From Marinobacter sediminum (GTDB lineage Bacteria; Pseudomonadota; Gammaproteobacteria; Pseudomonadales; Oleiphilaceae), in contig NZ_JAEMQH010000002.1 in assembly GCF_016820575.1 (NCBI RefSeq), positions 496,001 through 560,000 of the forward strand: a stretch of DNA of 64,000 bases. The letters are read 5' to 3'. Below, piece after piece: positions 9,545 through 19,495 of this stretch. A program made the position numbers and the translations under genes. The number at the start of each line of letters is the position of its first letter. The first letter of the stretch is position 1. The notes under the pieces are model-generated. The model made no database searches. It was given only the letters and a program-made list of their open reading frames with translations, and was not told where the DNA came from.

Positions 9545-9712
9545 GAGGTCTCGTCCGGTTCCGTATTTGGCGGGTTCCCTAGGTAATTGCCGCAGGTTAC
9601 AGTATCATACACGCCAAGTTCGAGACTCCGCAGTGGATATTGCCTGCTTTTACCGCTAGATACCGCTGGCCCGGTTATGCTCTTTGCTTTACAGACTCAA
9701 GGGAGACGTGCT

Positions 9713-12085
9713 TTGGAAGATTACATTATCTGGTTTGATCACCTGGGAATGTCGGATGTTGACCGGGTAGGTGGTAAAAACGCCTCTCTCGGTGAAATGA
9801 TCAGTAATCTAGCCAACGCAGGCGTGACCGTTCCAGGTGGTTTCGCCACAACCGCCCACGCCTACCGTGAATTCCTGGCCACCGATGGCCTGAAAGACAA
9901 GATAGACAGCGCCCTGGATGCGTTGGACGTGAACGATGTGAACGAACTGGCCCGCGTGGGTGCCCAGATTCGTCAGTGGATCATCGACACCGATTTTCCA
10001 GATGCGCTTGAGAACGCATTGAAAGAATCTTTTGCCACCCTTCAGGCCGGTAATGACAACATGGCGGTTGCCGTGCGTTCGTCCGCCACTGCCGAAGACC
10101 TGCCCGATGCCTCGTTTGCCGGCCAACAGGAAACGTTCCTGAACGTAGTCGGCCTGCAACAGGTGCGCACCTCCGTGAAGGAAGTGTTTGCTTCCCTGTT
10201 TAACGACCGTGCCATTTCCTATCGCGTGCATCACGGCTTCGATCACAAGCTGGTGGCGCTGTCGGCCGGTATTCAGAAGATGGTGCGCAGCGAGACTGCT
10301 TCCAGTGGCGTCATGTTCACCCTGGATACCGAATCCGGCTTCCGCGATGTAGTTTTTGTGACCGCCTCCTATGGCCTGGGCGAGACCGTGGTTCAGGGTG
10401 CTGTTAACCCGGATGAGTTCTACGTTCACAAGCCGACCCTGGAAAACGGCCGGCCGGCGGTACTGCGCCGCAACCTCGGCAGCAAGGCCATCAAGATGGT
10501 CTACAACACCGCTGCGGACGCCAGCGAGTTCGTCGAGACCGTTAAGGTAGAGCAGGAAGATCGCAATCGCTTCTGCATTACCGATGCAGAAGTTGAAGAG
10601 CTGGCCAAGCAGGCCATGATCATCGAGAAGCACTACCAGCGCCCGATGGACATCGAGTGGGCCAAAGACGGCGACGACGGCCGAATCTACATCGTGCAGG
10701 CGCGCCCTGAAACGGTAAAGAGCCGCGCCTCCGCTAACGTCATGGAACGCTACCTGCTGAACGAAACTGGCAAGGTGCTGGTGGAAGGCCGCAGTATCGG
10801 TCACAAGATTGGCAGCGGCCCGGTGAAGGTTATTACCAGCATTAAAGAGATGGACCGTGTGCAGGACGGTGACGTTCTGGTCACCGACATGACCGATCCG
10901 GACTGGGAGCCGGTCATGAAGCGCGCGTCGGCTATCGTTACCGATCGTGGTGGCCGTACCTGCCACGCAGCCATCATTGCCCGGGAGCTGGGTATCCCTG
11001 CCGTGGTGGGTTGTGGCGATGCCACCGAGCTTCTTAAGGAAGGTCAGGAAGTGACCGTGTCCTGCGCCGAAGGTGACACCGGTATGATCTACGAGGGCGC
11101 GTTGGACTTTGAACTGCGCGAGAACACCGTGGATTCCATGCCTAATATCCCGTTCAAGATCATGATGAACGTGGGCAACCCGGACCGTGCCTTTGATTTC
11201 CAGGCGCTGCCGAACGAAGGCGTTGGCCTGGCCCGGCTGGAGTTCATCATCAACCGCATGATTGGTGTGCATCCCAAGGCCCTGCTGAACTTTGACGGCC
11301 TGCCGCGCGACATCAAGCAGACTGTTGAAAAGCGCATTTCCGGCTACAGCTCGCCGGTCGATTTCTACGTCGACAAGCTGGTAGAGGGTATTTCCACCCT
11401 GGCGGCGGCGTTTGCACCCAAGAAAGTGATCGTTCGTCTGTCCGACTTCAAATCCAATGAGTACGCCAACCTGATTGGCGGCACGCTCTATGAGCCGGAT
11501 GAAGAAAACCCGATGCTCGGCTTCCGGGGTGCATCCCGCTACATTTCCGAAACCTTCCGGGACTGTTTTGAACTGGAATGCCGCGCGCTGAAGAAAGTGC
11601 GTAACGAAATGGGTCTCACCAACGTGGAAGTCATGGTGCCGTTTGTGCGCACCGTGGGCGAAGCCGAGCAGGTCGTTAACCTGCTGGCGGAAAATGGCCT
11701 CAAGCGCGGCGAGAACGGCCTGCGCGTCATCATGATGTGCGAGCTGCCGGCCAACGCGCTGCTGGCGGAGCAGTTCCTCGAGCACTTCGATGGCTTCTCC
11801 ATTGGCTCCAACGACCTGACTCAGCTGACCCTGGGCCTTGACCGCGATTCCGGCATCATTGCGCACCTGTTTGATGAGCGTAACGATGCAGTGAAGGCAC
11901 TGCTCTCGAATGCTATCCAGGCCTGTAAGAAAGCCGGCAAGTACATCGGTATCTGTGGCCAGGGGCCATCGGATCATCCGGATCTGGCCAAGTGGCTGAT
12001 GGACGAGGGCATCGACACTGTGTCCCTGAACCCGGATTCGGTTCTGGATACCTGGTTCTTCCTGGCTGACGAAAAAATCGACTGA
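9713..12085 (+). CDS. ppsA: Phosphoenolpyruvate synthase
   Basis: Converts pyruvate, ATP and water to PEP, AMP and phosphate, the entry to gluconeogenesis from C3 acids. The TTG at 9713 is chosen as start: GGGAG stands seven bases upstream and the product of 790 residues begins [12 protein letters not shown], close to the E. coli length of 792. An ATG at 9587 would add 42 unconserved residues. The N-terminal ATP-binding domain ([32 protein letters not shown]), the phosphohistidine domain ([21 protein letters not shown]) and the C-terminal PEP-binding barrel ([17 protein letters not shown]) are all present. Thr in GGRTCH is the expected PpsR target site. Confidence 0.96.
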   Translation: MEDYIIWFDHLGMSDVDRVGGKNASLGEMISNLANAGVTVPGGFATTAHAYREFLATDGLKDKIDSALDALDVNDVNELARVGAQIRQWIIDTDFPDALENALKESFATLQAGNDNMAVAVRSSATAEDLPDASFAGQQETFLNVVGLQQVRTSVKEVFASLFNDRAISYRVHHGFDHKLVALSAGIQKMVRSETASSGVMFTLDTESGFRDVVFVTASYGLGETVVQGAVNPDEFYVHKPTLENGRPAVLRRNLGSKAIKMVYNTAADASEFVETVKVEQEDRNRFCITDAEVEELAKQAMIIEKHYQRPMDIEWAKDGDDGRIYIVQARPETVKSRASANVMERYLLNETGKVLVEGRSIGHKIGSGPVKVITSIKEMDRVQDGDVLVTDMTDPDWEPVMKRASAIVTDRGGRTCHAAIIARELGIPAVVGCGDATELLKEGQEVTVSCAEGDTGMIYEGALDFELRENTVDSMPNIPFKIMMNVGNPDRAFDFQALPNEGVGLARLEFIINRMIGVHPKALLNFDGLPRDIKQTVEKRISGYSSPVDFYVDKLVEGISTLAAAFAPKKVIVRLSDFKSNEYANLIGGTLYEPDEENPMLGFRGASRYISETFRDCFELECRALKKVRNEMGLTNVEVMVPFVRTVGEAEQVVNLLAENGLKRGENGLRVIMMCELPANALLAEQFLEHFDGFSIGSNDLTQLTLGLDRDSGIIAHLFDERNDAVKALLSNAIQACKKAGKYIGICGQGPSDHPDLAKWLMDEGIDTVSLNPDSVLDTWFFLADEKID

Positions 12086-12114
12086 GTTTCATTTCAGGAA
12101 AAGGAGAGCAAACA

Positions 12115-12594
12115 GTGGCAGATATCATTACCCCGGACCTCTGTGACGAGTTCCCGGACGTTGAAGTCGTCGAGCCGGGTTTCAACAACTACGGCGGCAA
12201 CAGGGCATTCGGTGGCGAAATCGTCACCGTGAAATGCTTCGAGGACAACTCTGTGGTCAAGGAGCAGGTGGGCCTGCCAGGCAATGGCCGGGTTATGGTC
12301 GTGGACGGTGGTGCTTCAAAACGCCACGCGCTGCTGGGTGACATGTTGGCGGAGAAAGCCGCGAGTAACGGCTGGGCCGGTCTGATCATCTACGGCTGTG
12401 TGCGCGATGTTGATGAGATTGGTAACACCGCCCTGGGTGTTCAGGCGCTGGGCACGCACCCGCGCAAGAGCGAGAAGCGCGGCCTGGGTGACTTGAATGT
12501 GCCGGTGACCTTCGGTGGGGTGACCTTCCGTCCGGGCGACTACGTCTACGCGGATAACAACGGTATTATCGTCTCCAAGAAGCCTCTGGTCTGA
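12115..12594 (+). CDS. rraA: Ribonuclease E activity regulator RraA
   Basis: A 159-residue RraA/menG-like protein starting at a GTG with AGGAGA upstream. RraA binds the C-terminal region of RNase E and lowers its activity; the ring-shaped trimer has no methyltransferase activity despite old annotations. Typical segments are [44 protein letters not shown] and [11 protein letters not shown]. It lies 29 bases after ppsA and may be read from the ppsA promoter. Its target gene rne is 3 kb away in the same window. Confidence 0.95.
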   Translation: MADIITPDLCDEFPDVEVVEPGFNNYGGNRAFGGEIVTVKCFEDNSVVKEQVGLPGNGRVMVVDGGASKRHALLGDMLAEKAASNGWAGLIIYGCVRDVDEIGNTALGVQALGTHPRKSEKRGLGDLNVPVTFGGVTFRPGDYVYADNNGIIVSKKPLV

Positions 12595-12644
12595 GGCTTT
12601 GCCTTCCTGCTTCACTCGACTCATTCGTGGGGCAGGGACAAAGA

Positions 12645-12672
12645 AAAACGGCGGCCATTGGCCGCCGCTTTT
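12645..12672 (+). terminator. Terminator between rraA and the PilZ gene
   Basis: CGGCGGCC-ATT-GGCCGCCG stem followed by CTTTT, with an A-run before it. It sits between convergent genes, so it may act on both. Confidence 0.82.
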
Positions 12673-12701
12673 CGTTCTGATGCTTTTTTACGCGTGACTT
12701 T

Positions 12702-12992
12702 TTAGCGCGTCACTTCGCTGATATTCGTGCCCAGCAGGAAGCCGTTGCCATCCGGCTCGCACCGAATCACCTCGCACACGGTTTCCAGTGGTGGAAACTG
12801 ATCACTGCTGGGGTGCAACACGGTCTGCAGCTCTTCACCGGCCTCGACCTCCTGCTCAACGTAGATCTGCATGCCCGCGGCGCTCAGGTCACGGCAGACG
12901 CCCTTAAAGCGGTTGCCACGGCTGTCGGTAATCTCAATTTCCGAATTCACCTGCATGCGGTGAAAGTCACGCTTCTCTGAATAATCCTTCAT
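12702..12992 (-). CDS. PilZ-domain protein
   Basis: The 96 residues are a single PilZ domain, which binds cyclic di-GMP. The RxxxR-type motif is seen in EKRDFHRMQV and the D/NxSxxG motif as DLSAAGMQIY. There are no extra domains, so it would act as a small adaptor. It follows the SH3-domain gene by four bases on the same strand, so the two are probably co-transcribed. The cellular target cannot be read from the sequence. Confidence 0.85.
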   Translation of the reverse strand: MKDYSEKRDFHRMQVNSEIEITDSRGNRFKGVCRDLSAAGMQIYVEQEVEAGEELQTVLHPSSDQFPPLETVCEVIRCEPDGNGFLLGTNISEVTR

Positions 12993-12996
12993 GACA

Positions 12997-13668
12997 TCAG
13001 GCCCAGTTGTCGGTTTTTCTTGTTGGTTTCAGCATCGGAATGATCAGCGCCAACAGCACGCCACCGAGCACCAGTCCGGCGCCCAGGAGCATGAAATCAG
13101 ATTCCTTGCTGGCTTCCAACCGCTCGTTTTCAGCGGTCAGTACTTCGAGATCGTTGCGGATCTTCTGGTTTTCTTCCCGCAGTTCGCGGTTGCGGCGCTC
13201 CAGGTTGATGGAGTCTGCGGCAATGCTCTTGATGCGCTGAAGTTCTTCCTGAAGCGTTTCTGAACGTTCAGACAGGGATGCTTCAGCGTTTTCCAAGGCA
13301 TTGCGCTGCTCAGTGGTTTCGGACAGTTCCTGCTTCAATGTGGACAGCTCGCTGCGGGCCTGCTCCAGTTCGCGGTTGGCGCGCTTCAGGCGATCGGCGG
13401 CGATGGGGGCGTCGCTCAGGTACTGGCTGGAAACCCAGCCTTCCGTGCCTTTCGGAGTGCGAACCCGGGTGTAACCTGAATCGGTGGTTTCCAGCACCTC
13501 CAGTGGGGTGCCGCTGGGAACCGCGTTTTCGATGATTCGAAACTGCGTACCGGCACCGGCTCGAACCGGCAGGTAAAGCTGGTCGTCAACCCAGACGGTT
13601 TTGGCCTGGGCCACGGCCACAGAGGACACAACGAAAAGTACACTGATAAGCAGGCGGAAAGGCGTCAC
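12997..13668 (-). CDS. SH3-domain, coiled-coil membrane protein (YgiM/TIGR04211 type)
   Basis: The 223 residues comprise a signal peptide (1-22, cleavage after AQA), a bacterial SH3 domain (about 25-85: LYLPVRAGAGTQFRIIENAVPSGTPLEVL... EGWVSSQYL), a coiled coil of about 90 residues rich in Glu and Arg, and a C-terminal hydrophobic segment at about 193-212 with a basic tail. This matches the E. coli YgiM layout. The SH3 domain would face the periplasm and may contact peptidoglycan. It is upstream of the PilZ gene with a four-base gap. Confidence 0.85.
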   Translation of the reverse strand: MTPFRLLISVLFVVSSVAVAQAKTVWVDDQLYLPVRAGAGTQFRIIENAVPSGTPLEVLETTDSGYTRVRTPKGTEGWVSSQYLSDAPIAADRLKRANRELEQARSELSTLKQELSETTEQRNALENAEASLSERSETLQEELQRIKSIAADSINLERRNRELREENQKIRNDLEVLTAENERLEASKESDFMLLGAGLVLGGVLLALIIPMLKPTRKTDNWA

Positions 13669-13793
13669 TGGATACGATCCCTGAGTTAGACGATTAAAAA
13701 GCGGTCATTGTTCAAAGGCGCAATTTTGTCATAGATGGTCGGTCGTTCAAGCGGGCCAGCATTACAATAAACTCATGGACTGGCTTCCGGCAC

Positions 13794-14093
13794 CTACGGC
13801 AGCACGGCCTTGAACGGTTTAACAACGACTTTCTCATAGACCCCGGCTTCGATGTACGGGTCGGCGTCGGCCCAGGCTTGAGCGGCCTCCAGCGAATCGA
13901 ATTCGGCAACCACCAGACTACCGCTGAAACCGGCATCGCCGGGATCGGGAGTGTCGATGGCGGGGTGGGGGCCAGCGACCAGCAGGCGACCCTCGGCTTT
14001 CAGGGCGTGCAGACGCTCAAGGTGCGCAGGTCGGGCAGATTGGCGCATGGGTAGGCTGTTTTCAACGTCTTCGCTGATGATGGCGTAATACAT
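13794..14093 (-). CDS. YciI family protein
   Basis: The 99 residues start at [21 protein letters not shown] lies a short distance upstream. An earlier in-frame start at 14192 would add 33 unconserved residues. The ferredoxin-like YciI fold has the conserved RPAHLERL and a His/Asp pair (GPHPAID) expected in the cleft. Family members are linked to dioxygenase-like or muconolactone-isomerase-like chemistry, but the substrate is unknown. It is divergent from the PHP phosphoesterase gene. Confidence 0.82.
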   Translation of the reverse strand: MYYAIISEDVENSLPMRQSARPAHLERLHALKAEGRLLVAGPHPAIDTPDPGDAGFSGSLVVAEFDSLEAAQAWADADPYIEAGVYEKVVVKPFKAVLP

Positions 14094-14213
14094 TCCACTC
14101 TCCGGTTGGTCGCCAGTCCAACTGGCAACAAGATCTGACACACGATCAGGGCATGGCTGGTACACTGGTAAGCGAACTGGCGCCTTTGCCAACCACCTGA
14201 TTCAGGATTTTTA

Positions 14214-15092
14214 GTGACTATACCGCAAGACCTTGATTTGTGCATTGATCTGCACTGCCACAGCACCGCCTCTGACGGCGCCTTGTCACCGACTGATCTG
14301 GTGAGCCGGGCAGCGGAGCGAGGCGTGACCCACCTGGCACTGACTGACCACGACACCATTGCCGGCCTGGCTGAGGCTCGTAGCGCCGCCGCCGAGCAAG
14401 GGCTCGAGATCATTTCCGGTATCGAGCTGTCCTGCCTGTGGAAGAGCCGCACTATTCATGTGGTTGGTCTGGATTTCGATTCTGAGAACCCTGTGTTTCA
14501 GCAAGCGCTTGAGCAACAGAATGAAAACCGGTGGGCGAGGGCGCGGATGATTGCTGATCGTCTGAGCAAGCTGAAGGTGCCTGATCTTTTGGAGCGGGCG
14601 ACTGCCGCATCAGGTGGTGACGTGCCGGGTCGGCCTCATTTTGCCAAGGTTCTGGTTGAAGCAGAAGTCGTCAGTAATCCCGCTCAGGCTTTCAAGCGCC
14701 ATCTGGGTGCTGGTAAGCCCGGTGATGTGAAAGCCTACTGGCCGGAGTTGTCTGAGGTGGTGCAGTGGATCAATGATGCTGGTGGGATTGCGGTACTGGC
14801 GCACCCCCGCAAATACCAGCTTACCGCGACCAAGCTGCGGGACCTGACCGCGGACTTTCGGCGCACGGGTGGGCGGGCTATCGAGGTTTCAACCTCAGGC
14901 CAGTCCAGTGGCGACCTGGGCTTTCTGGTGGAGTTGTGCCGCCGTGAGCAGTTACTAGCCTCCCAGGGCAGCGACTTCCACTTCCCAGGGCCTGCCTGGT
15001 GTGAGCTGGGCCGTATAACGAAAATGCCAGACGGGCTTGAGCCGGTCTGGCATTATTTCAAAACCCCTGTGGGCGTGCCCGCACCGGTTTAA
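14214..15092 (+). CDS. PHP-domain phosphoesterase (YciV/RNase AM type)
   Basis: A 292-residue protein with GTG start. The PHP metal-binding motifs are visible: DLHCHSTASDGALSPTDLV near the N-terminus, LALTDHDTIAG, ISGIELSC, VLAHPRKY and QGSDFHFPG near the C-terminus. This is the family of the E. coli yciV product, which hydrolyses 3',5'-nucleoside bisphosphates and trims 5' ends of rRNAs. A role in RNA end maturation next to rne is consistent but not proven. It overlaps the convergent UPF0149 gene by four bases. Confidence 0.88.
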   Translation: MTIPQDLDLCIDLHCHSTASDGALSPTDLVSRAAERGVTHLALTDHDTIAGLAEARSAAAEQGLEIISGIELSCLWKSRTIHVVGLDFDSENPVFQQALEQQNENRWARARMIADRLSKLKVPDLLERATAASGGDVPGRPHFAKVLVEAEVVSNPAQAFKRHLGAGKPGDVKAYWPELSEVVQWINDAGGIAVLAHPRKYQLTATKLRDLTADFRRTGGRAIEVSTSGQSSGDLGFLVELCRREQLLASQGSDFHFPGPAWCELGRITKMPDGLEPVWHYFKTPVGVPAPV

Positions 15093-15631
15093 TCCGGTGC
15101 GTGGAACAGCAGATACAGGTCGGTCAGAGAATCCGGAATAGCATCCGCCATTTGCCGTGACAGCTTCTCGCTGTTACGAACGTTCTGGAAATCCTCGTCT
15201 TCGAATAACCCGGACAGCGTCAGCATCGGAACCAGCAAATCTGCGGTCTCTTCCTCGCTGGCTGCTTCCAGCCATTCCTCTTCACGCTCCAGGAAGGTGT
15301 CAACAAACCCGGCGCACCAGTTTTCCAGTGCGTTCATCGGGTCGCCGTCTTCTGGCTCTGGCAATTCCAGGGCCTGGCCCATATCCAGGGCGTGGGCCAT
15401 GGCCGAAGCCAGTTGCTGAACGCAGCGACGGAAGACTTCCGGAACCCCGCTATCTGGCACCGTCTGGACGCCAGTCGCGAGGCGGAAGATTTCTTCCGCG
15501 CTTAGTTCTGCCGGGCCGACCACGCTGGCGCAGACGACACCGTGAAAGCCGAAGAAGTCCAGGGCGTCTTCGCCCCAGGGCTCGGCAAACAGGATGTCTT
15601 CCAGCGCATCAATGTCGGAATTGGATAGCAT
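15089..15631 (-). CDS. UPF0149 (YgfB/YecA-like) protein
   Basis: A 180-residue acidic, helical protein of the UPF0149 family, with the family-typical FFGFHGVVCASVVGPAEL and MNALENWCAGFVDTFLEREEEWLE. The C-terminal SEC-C zinc motif of YecA is absent. Function is unknown here. It ends four bases inside the convergent PHP gene and starts only three bases after the rne stop codon on the same strand, so it is probably translated from the rne transcript. Confidence 0.82.
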   Translation of the reverse strand: MLSNSDIDALEDILFAEPWGEDALDFFGFHGVVCASVVGPAELSAEEIFRLATGVQTVPDSGVPEVFRRCVQQLASAMAHALDMGQALELPEPEDGDPMNALENWCAGFVDTFLEREEEWLEAASEEETADLLVPMLTLSGLFEDEDFQNVRNSEKLSRQMADAIPDSLTDLYLLFHAPD

Positions 15632-15634
15632 TCT

Positions 15635-18600
15635 TTAATTACTCCCGGCTTTCTTGGCCTCTTCCGCGGCGCGTTGGCGCTTACGGACTTCTCTTGGATC
15701 ATTGTAGGCACGGCCCGGTGTCACCGGAACCTCAGCGGTCGGCTTGGACGCGGCTGCGGCCTTTTCCTGATCCGCTGCGGCCACTGAAGGAGCAGGCTTG
15801 GCAGTTTCCGGCTTGGACTCTGCTGCCGCAGGCTTCGGCTCAGGAGCCTTCTCTGCGGGTTTGGCTTCAGCCGTCTTTTGCTCGGGTGCCTTGGCAGCTG
15901 CTTCCTTCTGAGCGGGCGCCTTTGGCTCTGCCGGGGCTGCCTTGGCGGCCTCTTGCTCAGGCTTTTTCTCTTCGGCCGCTTTTTGCTGGGGCGATTTCTG
16001 CTCCGGAGCCTTCTGTTCAGAAGTCTTCTGCTCTGCCGCTTTCTGGTCCGCACCTTTTTCCTGGGCGGCTTTCTGCGGGGCAGGTTTCTGCTCAGTGGTC
16101 TTGGCCTCTGCTGCCGGCTTCTGTTCTGCCGCAGGTTTGGCTTCCGGACTTTGCGCCGGCTTGGCTGTGTCAGCCTTCGCCGCGGGCTTGTCCGCTTCTT
16201 TGCGGTCTGCGGCAGGGCTGGTTTGCTCGTCAGCCTTGGCTGCCTTGGCTGCCTTGGCCTGCTTCACCGGAGCTTCCTGGGCTGCCTCGGCCTTGGCTTC
16301 CGCCTTGGTCTCGGGCTTGTCTGCAGCCTTCGGCTCTTGAGTGCTTTCAGCCTTGGCCGGCTGGGCGTTTTCAGCTTTAGCTGCAGGCTTCGCGGTGTCG
16401 GCCTTGGCTTCTGGCTTAGTCTCTGACTTAGCCTCTGCCTTGGTTTCTGCCTTAGGCTCAGCTTTGGCTTGCTTCGGTGCGCCGGTATCCTGAGCTGGCT
16501 GGCTTTCGGCCGCCTTCTCCGGTGTGGCCTTATCGCGCGGCTTCTGGCGACCTTCGTCAGCTTTCATATCCTGCTTGCCATTATCGGCGGCTTGCTCAGG
16601 CTGAGTGTCCTTCTGGTGCTTCTCGCTGCGTGACGCCTTGCGGTCGACTGGAGTAGAAGCCGGAGTTTCAGACGGTGAACCATCGCGGCCACGCTGACGA
16701 CGAGGCTTGCGGCCTTTCTCTGCTGAACCACCTTTGTCGGCAGAGGCGCCTTTGTCAGCGTTGGCTGGTTTCTTGCCATTATCCTGCTGAGCTTTCTGGT
16801 CCTTCTGCTCCTGCGCTTCTTTCTGCTCGCGCTGGGGCTTGTTGCGACCCTGGCCACGACCACGGTTTTGATTGTCCCGACGGCCATCGCCACCTTTGTT
16901 GTCGCCGCCGCGGTTATCAGCGCCTTTGCTTTCACCGCTCTTGTCGGCTGCAGGGCGTTTCTGGGCGTTGCGGTTCTGGTCGTCGCCGCGGTTGCGTCCA
17001 CGGCCACGGTTGTCGTCACCACGGCCTTGCTGGCCGCCCTGGCGACGATCACTGCCGCTGCGGTTGTTACCACCGGAGCGCTGGTCGTCACGGGCTACGC
17101 GGGATTTGCGACGGTCTTGACGACCCTGGTTCCGGCGATCTTCACGGGCAGCCTTGTTCTTGTCGCGGCTCTCTTCGGTCTGAGTTTCTTCATCACTGAA
17201 GAAGCCAGCGATCTTGCGACCCAGACGGCGGAACAGGCCTTCTTCCTGCTCTGACGTCTCGGCGGCCTTCTCTGTAGGTGCCGGGGCCGGCGCGCTCGGG
17301 CGGATGGCCTTAACAGCAGCCTGTTCGCGAGCCGGGCGCTCGGGAGTCGGTGCTTCAAACACTTCTTCCTCACGCACGCTGTATTCCTGGGCCACCTGGT
17401 GGCTGGCAACGTGCTCGGGCGTGGTTTCGTCCTGACGCATTCTCAGAATTTCAAAATGCGGTGTTTCCATGTGCGGAACCGGTACCACAACCACGCTCAC
17501 TTCCTGGCCTGCTTCGATGTCGGCCAGCTGCTTGCGCTTCTCGTTCAGCAGGAAGGTCGCCACGGAGACAGGAACAACGGCACGAACTTCGCCGGTCTTC
17601 TCCTTGGAGGACTCTTCGTAGATCAGGCGCATGATGCTCAGTGCCAACGACTCGATGCCACGAATAGTGCCCTGGCCTTCACAGCGCGGGCAGACTTCGC
17701 TGCGGGTCTCGCCCAGAGAGGGGCGCAGGCGCTGACGGGACATCTCGAGCAGTCCGAAGCGGGAGATCTTGCCGACCTGAACTCGGGCGCGGTCAATTTC
17801 CAGTGCTTCGCGGATCTTCTGTTCCACTTCACGCTGGTGCTTGGCCGGCGTCATGTCGATGAAGTCGATAACGATCAGGCCGCCCATGTCACGCAGGCGC
17901 AGCTGGCGGGCGATTTCTTCGGCCGCTTCCAGGTTGGTCTGCAGTGCGGTCTCCTCAATGTCGTGACCCTTGGTGGCACGGGAGGAGTTGATGTCGATGG
18001 ATACCAGGGCTTCGGTCGGATCAATGACGATAGAACCGCCGGATGGCAGCTTCACTTCACGCTGGAAAGCGGTCTCGATCTGGCCTTCGATCTGGTAACG
18101 GCTGAACAGTGGGATTTCATCCTTGTACAGCTTGATCTTGTTCTCGAACGTGGGCATCACGGCGCGGACGAAATTCAGGACGTCCTCGTAGACACCGTTG
18201 GAGTCGATCAGCACCTCGCCGATGTCCTGGCGGAGGTAATCGCGCACGGCGCGGATGATTACGTTGCTTTCCTGGTGGATCAGGAAGGGCGCTTTACGCT
18301 CGCCGGCGGCCTGGGTAATGGCTTCCCAGAACTGCACCAGGTAGTCCAGATCCCACTGGAGTTCTTCGGAATTGCGGCCAATACCGGCGGTACGCACGAT
18401 GATGCCCATGGACTTGGGCACCTGAACGTCGTTCATGGCTTCCTTGAGCTGAGCTCGCTCTTCGCCTTCGATGCGACGGGAAATACCACCGGCGCGGGCG
18501 TTGTTGGGCATCAGAACGAGGTAGCGACCTGCGAGCGAGATGAAGGTGGTCAGGGCCGCGCCTTTGTTGCCGCGCTCTTCTTTATCAACCTGGACGATCA

Positions 18601-18901
18601 CTTCCTGGCCTTCGGCGACCACGTCCTTGATGTTGACCTTGCCTTCGATCTGGCCCGGCGATTTCTTGAAGTATTCTTTGGAAATTTCCTTCAGGGGCAA
18701 AAAGCCGTGGCGCTCAGCGCCGAAGTCGACAAAGGCGGCCTCAAGGCTGGGCTCAACGCGGGTAATGCGGCCTTTATAGATGTTGGCTTTTTTCTGCTCG
18801 CGGGAACTGGATTCGATATCGAGGTCGAACAGACGCTGGCCGTCGACCAGGGCTACGCGCAACTCTTCGGGATGAGTTGCATTGATGAGCATTCTTTTCA
18901 T
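15635..18901 (-). CDS. rne: Ribonuclease E
   Basis: The essential endoribonuclease and degradosome scaffold, 1088 residues. The S1 domain is at about 36-120. Catalytic Asp303 ([12 protein letters not shown]) and Asp346 ([10 protein letters not shown]) carry the same numbers as in E. coli, and the Zn-link CPRC is at 404-407. The catalytic half ends near 520. The rest is disordered: an Arg/Gly-rich RNA-binding region (about 600-720), then a long Ala/Lys/Glu/Gln/Pro repetitive tail (about 770-1050). The final residues contain [14 protein letters not shown], like the conserved tip of Pseudomonas RNase E. The catalytic domain is certain; degradosome partners cannot be read from the tail. A long structured leader precedes it. 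Confidence 0.97.
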   Translation of the reverse strand: MKRMLINATHPEELRVALVDGQRLFDLDIESSSREQKKANIYKGRITRVEPSLEAAFVDFGAERHGFLPLKEISKEYFKKSPGQIEGKVNIKDVVAEGQEVIVQVDKEERGNKGAALTTFISLAGRYLVLMPNNARAGGISRRIEGEERAQLKEAMNDVQVPKSMGIIVRTAGIGRNSEELQWDLDYLVQFWEAITQAAGERKAPFLIHQESNVIIRAVRDYLRQDIGEVLIDSNGVYEDVLNFVRAVMPTFENKIKLYKDEIPLFSRYQIEGQIETAFQREVKLPSGGSIVIDPTEALVSIDINSSRATKGHDIEETALQTNLEAAEEIARQLRLRDMGGLIVIDFIDMTPAKHQREVEQKIREALEIDRARVQVGKISRFGLLEMSRQRLRPSLGETRSEVCPRCEGQGTIRGIESLALSIMRLIYEESSKEKTGEVRAVVPVSVATFLLNEKRKQLADIEAGQEVSVVVVPVPHMETPHFEILRMRQDETTPEHVASHQVAQEYSVREEEVFEAPTPERPAREQAAVKAIRPSAPAPAPTEKAAETSEQEEGLFRRLGRKIAGFFSDEETQTEESRDKNKAAREDRRNQGRQDRRKSRVARDDQRSGGNNRSGSDRRQGGQQGRGDDNRGRGRNRGDDQNRNAQKRPAADKSGESKGADNRGGDNKGGDGRRDNQNRGRGQGRNKPQREQKEAQEQKDQKAQQDNGKKPANADKGASADKGGSAEKGRKPRRQRGRDGSPSETPASTPVDRKASRSEKHQKDTQPEQAADNGKQDMKADEGRQKPRDKATPEKAAESQPAQDTGAPKQAKAEPKAETKAEAKSETKPEAKADTAKPAAKAENAQPAKAESTQEPKAADKPETKAEAKAEAAQEAPVKQAKAAKAAKADEQTSPAADRKEADKPAAKADTAKPAQSPEAKPAAEQKPAAEAKTTEQKPAPQKAAQEKGADQKAAEQKTSEQKAPEQKSPQQKAAEEKKPEQEAAKAAPAEPKAPAQKEAAAKAPEQKTAEAKPAEKAPEPKPAAAESKPETAKPAPSVAAADQEKAAAASKPTAEVPVTPGRAYNDPREVRKRQRAAEEAKKAGSN

Positions 18902-19495
18902 GGAAAGAAGAAGTTCCTGTCGTTTAATTTTGACAGAAAACCGTGAGGGGTCGCATCAGCGAAGCAGGATGTGCGTGCCGCGGGACTCTTCTACATCAAG
19001 AGCAAACCGGCGGCCAGACGAATCAGACCCTTATGGGGTGCGATCCTATTGGTCTTAGACCACCGACAGTCTGGCCACCTGTGGGCAGCGAGAGGTCGTG
19101 TAAAGTTGATGTCTGTTGACGCATATAATCCGTTTTCAGGTTCACTCAGGTGCCTGGGTCTCACGTCGTATTCGTAAGCTGGACGGCCCGGCCCTGGGTG
19201 GCAATGATTCTTCGCGATGTCGCCCGTCGGTTTTCCGCACGGTTTTATTACTCTCCCGGAAGCAGGGTGCAGCCGTCATCGGTCTGTCCTGGGGCTCCGG
19301 GAGCATTTTCTCCGCCGTTGCCCGATAGTGATTGGGCATGCGGCGTTCAAACTCTCGAATAGTGTCGGTATACTTCTGCCGCTCCGGCTTCTGACTAGAG
19401 TCTGTCAGGCCGTAGACAAACAACAGAGCACGCCGGAATATAACAGTATTCGGGTGGCCATTCAATGATGCAAACACCTGTCCTAAAGGAATTCT
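18902..19495. other. 594-base intergenic region between rne and rluC
   Basis: No convincing gene is present; the short open frames here lack ribosome sites and family similarity. The part next to rne should be its long 5' leader and contains the branched structure at 19012-19076. On the plus strand a TATAAT lies at 19124-19129 without a good -35 partner. AAAGGA (19485-19490) is the rluC ribosome site. Confidence 0.7.
19012..19076 (-). ncRNA. Branched RNA structure in the rne leader (rne 5' UTR-like element)
   Basis: An eight-base stem (GGCCAGAC, 19012-19019, with GTCTGGCC, 19069-19076) encloses two small hairpins: ACCC/GGGT (19027-19039) and GGTC/GACC (19051-19061). It lies 110-175 bases upstream of the rne start. 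E. coli rne has a structured leader through which RNase E controls its own mRNA; by position this is the candidate equivalent. Conservation has not been tested. Confidence 0.45.

Noticed and set aside
9809..11977. 722-codon open frame on the minus strand
   Set aside because: It lies wholly antisense to ppsA, whose protein is full length and conserved; the frame is a shadow caused by GC-rich codon bias.
15157..16426. Open frames of up to 407 codons on the plus strand with Leu/Pro/Arg-rich or Leu/Gly/Phe-rich products
   Set aside because: Antisense to the UPF0149 gene and the low-complexity rne tail; the odd composition is the complement of Ala/Lys/Glu/Gln codons.
15900..16550. Repetitive DNA that could suggest a repeat array or CRISPR
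   Set aside because: The repeats are degenerate, in frame with rne and vary in length; they encode the low-complexity protein tail, not regular repeat-spacer units.
17399..18946. 515-codon open frame on the plus strand
   Set aside because: Antisense to the conserved catalytic half of rne; its translation has no recognisable domain.
19124..19129. Perfect TATAAT as a promoter for rluC
   Set aside because: There is no acceptable -35 at 16-18 bases (TTGACG lies only three bases away), and the leader would be about 360 bases; not called as a promoter.
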